Shown here one piece after another: positions 57,991-64,000 of a stretch of DNA of 64,000 nt. A model generated the notes under the pieces. It ran no database searches. It was given only the letters and a program-made list of their open reading frames with translations, and had not been told where the DNA came from. This DNA comes from Streptomyces verrucosisporus (lineage in GTDB: Bacteria; Actinomycetota; Actinomycetes; Streptomycetales; Streptomycetaceae), in the NCBI RefSeq assembly GCF_017114865.1, contig NZ_JADEYH010000015.1, positions 1 to 64,000 on the forward strand, in the 5' to 3' direction. The translations under genes were made by a program, and so were the position numbers. Each line of letters begins with the position of its first letter. Within the stretch, counting starts at the first letter, position 1.

Positions 57991-59459
57991 TGGGTCTGCG
58001 GGTTGAGCTCGTCCAGCCGGACACGCTCGGCGCCGGCGGTGCGGCGGTCCCGGATCCGCAGGACGTCGAAGCCCATCTGGATGTCGTTCGAGTAGACGTG
58101 GCCGTTGTAGTAGTACGCCGACCACGAGCCGCCGATGGTGTCGGGGTCGGAGTACGGGCCGCGCTCGAAGTACCCGATCTCCCGGGGCCTGGTGGAGTCG
58201 GTGAAGTCCCAGAAGGAGACCCCGCCCTGGTACCAGGCCTGCACCATGATGTCGCGGCCCTTGACCGGGATCAGCGAGCCGTTGTGGGCCACGCAGTTCT
58301 CGGTGTCGGCCTGGTGCCGGGGGATCTTGAAGTAGCTCTTGAACACCAGCTCGCGCTGATCGCCCTTGCCCGTGATGTGGTAGATGCCGTTGGCGCCGCG
58401 CTTGTCACCGACCTCCGCGTTGCAGGTGGCGCCGACGCCGCCGCCGAGCTCGTCGGTGAAGACGACCTTGCGGCCGTTCTCGTTGAAGGTCGCCGAGTGC
58501 CAGAACGCGAAGTTCTCGTTGTCCTGGACTCGGTCGATGACACGGGGCGCGGCCGGGTCGGAGATGTCCATCAGGATGCCGTCGCCCATGCACGCGCCCG
58601 CCGCGATCTCCATGTCGGGGAACGCGGTGATGTCATGGCAGCCGGTGGTGGGCACCATGGCGACCGGGTTCTCCGGCGGGCCGGGGTTGCCGCCGTCCGG
58701 GAAGAGGACGGGGAAGTCGATCACCGAAGCGTCCTCGGGCGCCTCGCGAGGCACCTTCACGATGGAGATTCCGTCGTGCGGGGGCCGGCAGTCGGGGAAG
58801 GACTCGTCCGGGAAGTAGGACGAGACGTAGACGTAGACGTCCCCGCGGTCGGGCACCAGCGTGTGGGTGTGCGAGCCGCAGGCGGTCTCGACGGCCGCGA
58901 CGTACCGCGGGTTCCGCTTGTCGCTGATGTCGAAGACCTTGACGCCCTCCCAGGAGCTCTTCTCCGTCGGCGACTGGGCGGTGCTGTTGCAGGAGTCGTC
59001 GCTGCGCGAGGAGTCCGTGGACAGGAAGAGCAGGTCCCCGGAGACGGAGATGTCGTTCTGGCCGCCCGGGCACAGGACCTGGCTGACGACCCGGGGGGAC
59101 TTCGGGCGGCTGATGTCGTAGACGGTGAAGCCGTCGTAGTTGCCCGCGAAGGCGTAGCGGCCCTGGAAGGCCAGGTCGGTGTTGAGGCTCTTGAGCGCTC
59201 CCTTGGGCAGGTTGGTCAGATGGGAGACGTTCCGGCTGTGGACGATCTCGTCCACACCGGGTATCCCGCCGCTCCCGATGGCGGCTTCGGCTTCCGCGCG
59301 GTCCTGCTTCGACACCTTCCCGGACGTGGCCGGCGAGTCACCGGGGTCGGGGATCGCCACCGCCGGTCCGGCGGCCAGGAGCGTGGACAGCAGGCCGAGT
59401 ACGGCCGCGGCCGCGCCGAGGTGTCTGCGCCGTGCACGGGATCTGGGCAACGACGTCAC
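57975..59459 (-). CDS. secreted LVIVD-repeat protein
   Basis: The 494-residue protein starts at GTG 59459 behind GGGAGGAA and has a signal peptide (RRHLGAAAAVLGLLSTLLAAGPAVA, cleavage after about 35). The mature part is a beta-propeller of LVIVD repeats (FTVYDISRPKSPRVVS, VKVFDISDKRNPRYVA, GILMDISDPAAPRVID, VSFWDFTDSTRPREIG). Metal-type residues (HTHTLVPD, FAFWHSATFNENG) are scattered. Its function is unknown. It is divergent from a DUF305 lipoprotein gene, a pairing found in many actinobacteria and often tied to copper. Confidence 0.9.
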   Translation of the reverse strand: MTSLPRSRARRRHLGAAAAVLGLLSTLLAAGPAVAIPDPGDSPATSGKVSKQDRAEAEAAIGSGGIPGVDEIVHSRNVSHLTNLPKGALKSLNTDLAFQGRYAFAGNYDGFTVYDISRPKSPRVVSQVLCPGGQNDISVSGDLLFLSTDSSRSDDSCNSTAQSPTEKSSWEGVKVFDISDKRNPRYVAAVETACGSHTHTLVPDRGDVYVYVSSYFPDESFPDCRPPHDGISIVKVPREAPEDASVIDFPVLFPDGGNPGPPENPVAMVPTTGCHDITAFPDMEIAAGACMGDGILMDISDPAAPRVIDRVQDNENFAFWHSATFNENGRKVVFTDELGGGVGATCNAEVGDKRGANGIYHITGKGDQRELVFKSYFKIPRHQADTENCVAHNGSLIPVKGRDIMVQAWYQGGVSFWDFTDSTRPREIGYFERGPYSDPDTIGGSWSAYYYNGHVYSNDIQMGFDVLRIRDRRTAGAERVRLDELNPQTQPDYR

Positions 59460-59536
59460 TGCTTCCTCCCTGTCGATCCGCTTGACTCCGCCCCGAGTTG
59501 GGCGGCTCACGGACTCGGGCAGTATGACTCCTTACA

Positions 59537-59554
59537 CCCCTGCGCCGACAGGGG
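59537..59554. promoter_or_regulatory. possible copper-type operator between LVIVD and DUF305 genes
   Basis: CCCCTG (59537-59542) and CAGGGG (59549-59554) form an inverted repeat with 6-base spacing and TAC/ATAC flanks, loosely like CsoR boxes (TACCCC...GGGGTA). Separately, CGTGTCAGGAT(T)CGGG occurs twice, at 59581 and 59612. Both lie in the divergent promoter region. Confidence 0.4.
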
Positions 59555-59658
59555 AATACGAACACGGTGCCGGGTCCCTGCGTGTCAGGATTCGGGCACG
59601 CCGGAGCGTCCCGTGTCAGGATCGGGTCAACTGGCGCACCCCTGCCACAGGAGGAAAA

Positions 59659-60360
59659 GTGACAGACCGTCACAGATCCCGGTTCTCCGTCCGCGCGCTC
59701 ACATCCGCGCTGGCGTCACTGGCCGCACTGACGGCGCTGGCCGTGCTGACCGGCTGCGAGGACGGCTCGGACGAGGCGGCCCCCGGCGGCGGCCCCTCCG
59801 TGATCGCGCCCGGCAGGCCGGGCGAGGCCGCCGAGACGCTCTCCGCCGAGGAGGCGCGGAAGGCGGGGGAGACGCAGCGGGGCAGACCCAACGACGCGGA
59901 CTTCTCCTACGTCACAGGGATGATCGAGCACCATCAGCAGGCGCTGGTGATGACCGGTCTGGCCGAGGAGCACGCCGGATCGGGTAAGGTGCGCCGGCTC
60001 GCCGACCGGATCGCGGCGGCCCAGGGTCCGGAGATCTCGGCGATGCGGTCCTGGCTCAAGCGCAACGGCCGCGACGAGGGCGGCCATGAAGACCACGGAG
60101 AACACGGCGGCCACGGGGACCACGGCGGCGCGCCGATGCCCGGCATGGCGACCGAGGAGCAGCTCGACGAGCTGCGGCAGGCCCGCGGCGAGGAGTTCGA
60201 CCGGCTCTTCCTGAAGTTGATGATCGCCCATCACCAGGGTGCGGTGACGATGGCCAAGGACGTGACGGCCGACGGCCGCGACACCCAGGTACAGGAGATG
60301 GCCGGGGACGTGGCCGTCCAGCAGACGGCCGAGATCAACCGGATGCGCTCGATGTCCTGA
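59659..60360 (+). CDS. DUF305 family lipoprotein
   Basis: The 233-residue protein begins at GTG 59659 behind AGGAGG, with a lipobox LAVLTGC (Cys33) after a hydrophobic stretch, so it is anchored outside the membrane. The DUF305 fold is a ferritin-like four-helix bundle with paired His motifs (MIEHHQQALVM and MIAHHQGAVTM). A His-rich loop (GGHEDHGEHGGHGDHGG) splits the halves. DUF305 proteins bind copper in characterised cases. Its 3' end overlaps the convergent ArsR gene by 26 bases. Confidence 0.9.
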   Translation: MTDRHRSRFSVRALTSALASLAALTALAVLTGCEDGSDEAAPGGGPSVIAPGRPGEAAETLSAEEARKAGETQRGRPNDADFSYVTGMIEHHQQALVMTGLAEEHAGSGKVRRLADRIAAAQGPEISAMRSWLKRNGRDEGGHEDHGEHGGHGDHGGAPMPGMATEEQLDELRQARGEEFDRLFLKLMIAHHQGAVTMAKDVTADGRDTQVQEMAGDVAVQQTAEINRMRSMS

Positions 60361-60733
60361 CGGGCCGCGGCGGGGCGCTGCTCAGCCGCTCCTCCTGCCG
60401 GGCCGCCGAGGCGAGCACGCTGTCCAGCAGTCCGGGGAACAGCCGCTCCAGGTCGTCACGGCGCAGGGCGTTCATCTTCGCGGTGCCGCGGTAGTTCTGG
60501 CTGACCAGGCCGCTCTCGCGCAGCACCCGGAAGTGGTGGGTGGTCGTCGACTTGCTGACCGGCAGATCGAAGAGCGAGCACGTCATCTCCTCCCCGCTCG
60601 CCGCCAGGGCTCGGACGATCCGCAGGCGCACGGGGTCGGCGAGGGCGTGCAGGACCTCTTCCAGCCGGATCTCACGCGCGGCCGGGTGCTCCAGCTCTCG
60701 GGCGGTGTTCGGGGTCTGGGCTCGGGGTGTCAC
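60335..60733 (-). CDS. ArsR-family repressor without metal cysteines
   Basis: The 132-residue winged-helix protein has VLHALADPVRLRIVRALAASGEEMTCSLFDLPVSKSTTTHHFRVLRESGLV at about 27-77 and NYRGTAKMNALRRDDLE. It has a single Cys (about 51), so it is not of the metal-thiolate type; such members often sense oxidants or small molecules. It is divergent from an old yellow enzyme gene with two strong inverted repeats between them. Confidence 0.85.
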   Translation of the reverse strand: MTPRAQTPNTARELEHPAAREIRLEEVLHALADPVRLRIVRALAASGEEMTCSLFDLPVSKSTTTHHFRVLRESGLVSQNYRGTAKMNALRRDDLERLFPGLLDSVLASAARQEERLSSAPPRPVRTSSASG

Positions 60734-60742
60734 GCCCCCATG

Positions 60743-60794
60743 CTACGAGAGACATCGTAGTTTGACACATGACGTACTACGACGCTTATCGTAT
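60743..60794. promoter_or_regulatory. paired operator between ArsR and old yellow enzyme genes
   Basis: CTACGA-N6-TCGTAG (60743-60760) and CTACGA-N6-TCGTAT (60777-60794) are two near-identical inverted repeats, 34 bases centre to centre. TTGACA (60762-60767) lies between them. Binding of two dimers would cover both divergent promoters. Confidence 0.8.
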
Positions 60795-60842
60795 AAGCCC
60801 GGCCGGTCCCCGTACCTGTCCCGAACCGACGAGGAGCCCTGC

Positions 60843-61922
60843 GTGAGCGCCCTGTTCGAGCCGTACACCCTGCGTTCCCTGACCGTGCCCAACCGCGTCT
60901 GGATGTCGCCGATGTGCCAGTACAGCGCCGAGCCCGCCGGGGAGGACGCGGGCGTCGCGGGCGACTGGCACCTGGCCCACTACGCGGCGCGGGCGACCGG
61001 CGGCACCGGGCTGATCATGGTGGAGGCCACGGCCGTCTCCCCCGAGGGCCGGATCTCCCCCGGCGACCTGGGACTGTGGAACGACCGGCAGGTCCGGGCG
61101 CTGCGTCGGGTCACGGGCTTCGTGAAGGAGCGGGGCGCCGTGGCAGGCGTCCAGCTCGCCCACGCCGGCCGCAAGGCGTCCACCGACGCCCCCTGGCGCG
61201 GTGGCGCTCCGCTGGACACCGGGCACGGCGGCTGGCAGCCGGTCGCCCCCAGCGCGCTGCCCTTCGCGGAGGGCCACCCGGTGCCCCTGGAGATGGACCG
61301 GCAGCGGATCGACGACGTGGTCGGCCAATTCGCCGACGCGGCGCGGCGGGCGCTGGCGGCCGGTTTCGAGGTCGCCGAGATCCACGGCGCTCACGGTTAC
61401 CTGCTCCACGAGTTCCTCTCCCCGCTCTCCAACCGGCGCACGGACGCCTACGGCGGAAGCTTCGAGAACCGCACACGGCCGGCCCTGCGGGTCGTGGACG
61501 CGGTGCGGCGGGTGTGGCCCGAGGACCTGCCGCTGTTCTTCCGGGTATCGGCGACCGACTGGACGGAGGGCGGCTGGAGCCCCGAGGAGACCGTGCGCCT
61601 GGCCGCGCTGCTGCGTGAGCACGGCGTGGACCTGCTCGACGTCTCCAGCGGAGGCGCCGTACCGGGTGCGCGCATCCCCGTCGGCCCCGGCTACCAGATC
61701 CCCCTGGCCGCCCGTGTCCGCGCCGAGGCGGGGCTGCCGGTGGCGGCGGTGGGCCTGATCACCGAACCGGAGCAGGCCGAGAAGACGATCGCGAACGGCG
61801 AGGCGGACGCGGTCTTCCTCGGCCGGGAGCTGCTGCGCGACCCGCACTGGGCGCTGCGCGCCGCACGGGCGCTCGGCGCCGGGCCCGTGCGCCTGCCCGG
61901 CCAGTACGCCTGGGCCGTTTGA
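60843..61922 (+). CDS. old yellow enzyme (NADH:flavin oxidoreductase, YqjM-like)
   Basis: The 359-residue TIM-barrel FMN enzyme has SPMCQYSA with Cys25 (the redox-tuning Cys of the YqjM class), QLAHAGRKAS, the substrate His pair in EIHGAHGYLLHEFLSP, NRRTDAYGGSFENRTRP and FLGRELLRDPHW. It reduces activated C=C bonds, for example of enones or quinones, with NAD(P)H. GAGGAG precedes GTG 60843. The divergent ArsR repressor and paired operator imply induction by an electrophile or oxidant. Confidence 0.9.
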   Translation: MSALFEPYTLRSLTVPNRVWMSPMCQYSAEPAGEDAGVAGDWHLAHYAARATGGTGLIMVEATAVSPEGRISPGDLGLWNDRQVRALRRVTGFVKERGAVAGVQLAHAGRKASTDAPWRGGAPLDTGHGGWQPVAPSALPFAEGHPVPLEMDRQRIDDVVGQFADAARRALAAGFEVAEIHGAHGYLLHEFLSPLSNRRTDAYGGSFENRTRPALRVVDAVRRVWPEDLPLFFRVSATDWTEGGWSPEETVRLAALLREHGVDLLDVSSGGAVPGARIPVGPGYQIPLAARVRAEAGLPVAAVGLITEPEQAEKTIANGEADAVFLGRELLRDPHWALRAARALGAGPVRLPGQYAWAV

Positions 61923-61930
61923 CGTCCGGT

Positions 61931-61962
61931 CACCGGGCCGGCCCGCGCGGGCCGGCCCGGTG
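61931..61962 (+). terminator. 32-base palindromic terminator
   Basis: 61931-61946 is directly followed by its exact reverse complement (61947-61962), nine bases after the old yellow enzyme stop codon. Confidence 0.8.
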
Positions 61963-62010
61963 GACGCGACCGGCTGAGCGGCGCCGGGCCGAACCAGTAG
62001 AGTGCCGCCC

Positions 62011-62688
62011 GTGGCAGCACGACCGTTGAGTGAACTTGTCGAACCCGGCTGGGCCAAGGCGCTGGAGCCGGTGGCCGGGCGCATCACCGCGATGGGCGAC
62101 TTCCTGCGCGCGGAGATCGCAGCGGGACGCACCTATCTGCCGGCCGGGCCGAACGTGCTGCGCGCCTTCCAGCAGCCCTTCGACGACGTACGGGTCCTCA
62201 TCGTGGGCCAGGACCCGTACCCCACACCGGGCCACGCCGTCGGGCTGAGCTTCTCGGTCGCCCCGGAGGTGCGCCCGCTGCCCGGCAGTCTGGAGAACAT
62301 CTTCCGGGAGCTGCAGGCCGACCTCGGGCTGCCCCGGCCGTCCAGCGGCGATCTCACTCCGTGGACGCGGCAGGGCGTCCTGCTGCTCAACAGGGCACTG
62401 ACCACCGCACCGCGCCGGCCCGCCGCGCACCGCGGCAAGGGCTGGGAGGAGGTCACCGAGCAGGCGATCCGGGCGCTCGCCGCGCGCGGCAAGCCGCTGG
62501 TGGCCGTCCTGTGGGGCCGGGACGCCCGGAATCTGCGGCCACTGCTGGAGGCGCACCCGGCGGTGGAGTCGGCCCACCCCTCCCCCATGTCGGCGGACCG
62601 CGGCTTCTTCGGTTCGCGCCCGTTCAGCAGGGCCAACGAGCTGCTGGTGCGGCAGGGCGGGGAGCCGGTCGACTGGCGCCTGCCGTGA
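62011..62688 (+). CDS. ung: uracil-DNA glycosylase (family 1)
   Basis: The 225-residue enzyme has the water-activating loop GQDPYPTPGHAVGLSF (Asp68), the uracil-binding LLLNRALT, and the minor-groove loop HPSPMSADRGFFGSRPFS. It removes uracil from DNA to start base excision repair. GTG 62011 begins the conserved protein (AARPLSELVEPGW); GTG 62002 three codons earlier is an alternative. It overlaps the next gene by four bases. Confidence 0.95.
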   Translation: MAARPLSELVEPGWAKALEPVAGRITAMGDFLRAEIAAGRTYLPAGPNVLRAFQQPFDDVRVLIVGQDPYPTPGHAVGLSFSVAPEVRPLPGSLENIFRELQADLGLPRPSSGDLTPWTRQGVLLLNRALTTAPRRPAAHRGKGWEEVTEQAIRALAARGKPLVAVLWGRDARNLRPLLEAHPAVESAHPSPMSADRGFFGSRPFSRANELLVRQGGEPVDWRLP

Positions 62689-63701
62689 CGGGCCGCCCGG
62701 TCCCCTGGGTTCTGGGGGTGGACTCGGGCGGGTCCGGACTGCGCCTCGCCCTGGCCCGGGCCGGCGGTGACGGTTCGGCGGCGGCGCCGGCCCCGGTGGG
62801 CACCACCGCCTGCGACCTTCCGGTGCGCACCGGCCCCGCGGGCATCGAGGCGGCCCACCTGCTGGAGCTGGTGCTGCCCCGGGCCCGTTCCCTGCTGGCC
62901 GCCGCCGAACCGGACGCCGCCGGGAAGGCTGCCGCCGGATTCCGGATCGACACCGTGTGCGTGGGGGCGGCGGGCATGGCGACGCTCGGCGGCGAACTGC
63001 GCGCCGAGCTGCCGGGGGCGTTTGCCCGGGAGCTGGGCGCCCGGCGCGTGGCCCTGGCCGCCGACGCCGTGACCGCGTACGCCGGCGCGCTGGGCGAGCG
63101 GCCCGGTGCCGTGGTCGCCGCCGGGACCGGGATGATCGCGACGGGCACCGACCTGCGCTCCTGGCGGCGCGCCGACGGCTGGGGCCACCTGCTGGGCGAC
63201 TGCGGCGGCGGCGCCTGGATCGGCCGGGCCGGCCTGGAGGCGGCGATGCGCGCCCATGACGGCCGGCCGGGCGGCTCGGCCGCACTGCTCGCCCGCGCCG
63301 AGACCGTCTTCGGCCCGGTGGCCTGCCTGCCGGGGAAGCTGTATCCGCGCACCGACCGCCCGGCGGTGCTCGCCTCGTTCGCCCCGGAGGTGGCCGACTG
63401 CGCCGAGCGGGACCCGGTGGCGGCGCGCGTCCTCGAGGAGGCGGCCGCCCACATCGCCGGGAGCGCCGCCGCCGTCTGCCCCGGATCCGAGGGCAGCCTC
63501 GTCGCCCTGACCGGCGGGCTTCTCGGGATCGGCGAGCCGCTGCTCGCCCCTCTGCGCCGGGAGCTGGCCGTACGGCTGCCGCACGCCCGGACCGTCCCGG
63601 CGGCGGGGGACCCCCTGGCCGGAACCCTGTTCCTGGCCGGCCGGCTGGCCCGGGACGCGCTGCGGCTGCCGCGTGACCCGGCGCTCCTCCGCATCGGGTG
63701 A
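62685..63701 (+). CDS. BadF/N-acetylglucosamine-kinase-like ATPase
   Basis: The 338-residue protein has the actin-like ATPase pattern: phosphate-1 VLGVDSGGSGLRLALA, adenosine region VVAAGTGMIATG, and GWGHLLGDCGGGAWIGRAGLEAAM, typical of the N-acetylglucosamine kinase group. GTG 62685 overlaps the ung stop (GTGA), so it is co-translated with a repair gene, a pairing without an obvious functional reason. It probably phosphorylates an amino sugar from cell-wall turnover. Confidence 0.85.
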   Translation: MTGRPVPWVLGVDSGGSGLRLALARAGGDGSAAAPAPVGTTACDLPVRTGPAGIEAAHLLELVLPRARSLLAAAEPDAAGKAAAGFRIDTVCVGAAGMATLGGELRAELPGAFARELGARRVALAADAVTAYAGALGERPGAVVAAGTGMIATGTDLRSWRRADGWGHLLGDCGGGAWIGRAGLEAAMRAHDGRPGGSAALLARAETVFGPVACLPGKLYPRTDRPAVLASFAPEVADCAERDPVAARVLEEAAAHIAGSAAAVCPGSEGSLVALTGGLLGIGEPLLAPLRRELAVRLPHARTVPAAGDPLAGTLFLAGRLARDALRLPRDPALLRIG

Positions 63702-63854
63702 GACGGGTGCGGGACCGAACGTGCCGGACAGCACAGGGCGGTTACCCAGGGGAATGGGACCGTCACCGCGACGCGCGGGAGGAAAGGGGACAGACCGGCA
63801 CTCCTCCGCCCCGCCCGAACAGCCGAACCCGCCAAGGCATTAGCATGCGGCGCC
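63702..63854. promoter_or_regulatory. intergenic region before the truncated last gene
   Basis: About 150 bases without a gene. AT content rises near 63835-63850 (AAGGCATTAGCAT), a likely promoter zone for the gene starting at 63855. Confidence 0.35.
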
Positions 63855-64000
63855 ATGAGCACCCCCACTGGGCCCGCGAACGGCCTGCCCGTACGAATGC
63901 CGCGTCCCCGACAGCCCGGACGGCACCGGCGGCCTCAGCCCGCCATAGCGCCTGAGGGTGCGCCCGCTCTGGTGCTGGCCGTCCCCGGAGTGCCCTCCGG
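63855..64000 (+). CDS. probable sirohydrochlorin chelatase (CbiX-like), 5' end only
   Basis: ATG 63855 opens a frame that runs off the window after 48 codons. Its start (STPTGPANGLPVRMPRPRQ, then HRRPQPAIAPEGAPALVLAVPGVPS) matches, from memory, the N-terminus of streptomycete sirohydrochlorin chelatases, where a basic Pro-rich tail precedes the first beta strand ALVLAVPG. The chelatase would insert metal in sirohaem or cobalamin synthesis. The catalytic part is outside the window. Confidence 0.55.
   Translation, partial: MSTPTGPANGLPVRMPRPRQPGRHRRPQPAIAPEGAPALVLAVPGVPS

Overview
The window looks like chromosomal DNA from a Streptomyces or close relative. GC is very high, third codon positions are almost always G or C, GTG starts are common, and many families are typical of the genus (SARP, DUF6421, DUF6643, DUF5134, tandem TerD, LVIVD/DUF305). 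I see no rRNA, tRNA, CRISPR array or biosynthetic megaenzyme. All identifications come from reading the translations; no database search was possible.

Region 1 (1-7150) is a mobile, metal/metalloid-related patch. It holds an ArsR regulator with the actinobacterial arsenite-type cysteines, a frameshifted ArsO-like flavoprotein remnant, a second ArsR regulator that probably makes a leaderless message, an ArsP/DUF318 permease and a thioredoxin-like protein that ends in an 18-bp terminator. Around them lie broken insertion sequences: an in-frame IS630/IS110 chimera, an IS5 3' fragment and a frameshifted IS630 element with recognisable terminal repeats. A 46-bp piece of that IS630 transposase is repeated at the left edge of the window, so IS630 sequence lies on both sides of the patch.

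Region 2 (7.6-19 kb) returns to ordinary coding: an MHS-type transporter, a GAF/PucR regulator and 3-hydroxybutyrate dehydrogenase (probably one catabolic set), NUDIX, O-antigen-ligase-like protein, Asp/Glu racemase, double TerD protein, DUF6643, MOSC protein and a GAF regulator. Region 3 (19-34 kb) has phosphoketolase divergent from the GAF regulator, a universal stress protein, an Rv1733c-type membrane protein, a beta-helix/CbbX-AAA fusion, a large membrane-embedded hydrolase, a DeoR regulator with a SRPBCC partner, a degenerate HATPase-like protein, a ROK repressor and a SARP regulator.

Region 4 (34-48 kb) carries TetR, a DDN-type oxidoreductase, geranylgeranyl-reductase-like flavoprotein, M20 peptidase, kinase/NUDIX fusion, ROK kinase divergent from LacI, the ETF genes etfB-etfA, flavin reductase, and a thioredoxin/DUF4395 pair separated by a TnpB-only IS element. 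Region 5 (47-64 kb) has an acyltransferase, a DUF6421-SDR-threonine aldolase operon, GDPD, GNAT, glyoxalase, DUF5134, M56 peptidase, PAP2-HAD pair, TetR, LVIVD protein divergent from DUF305 lipoprotein, ArsR divergent from an old yellow enzyme, uracil-DNA glycosylase overlapping an N-acetylglucosamine-kinase-like gene, and the start of a probable sirohydrochlorin chelatase.

The less ordinary points are the bracketed arsenic patch with its shared promoter element, the beta-helix/AAA fusion, the hydrolase whose fold is split by a membrane domain, the nearly intact TnpB with its predicted guide, a hairpin that hides a ribosome-binding site, and the paired operator between ArsR and the old yellow enzyme.
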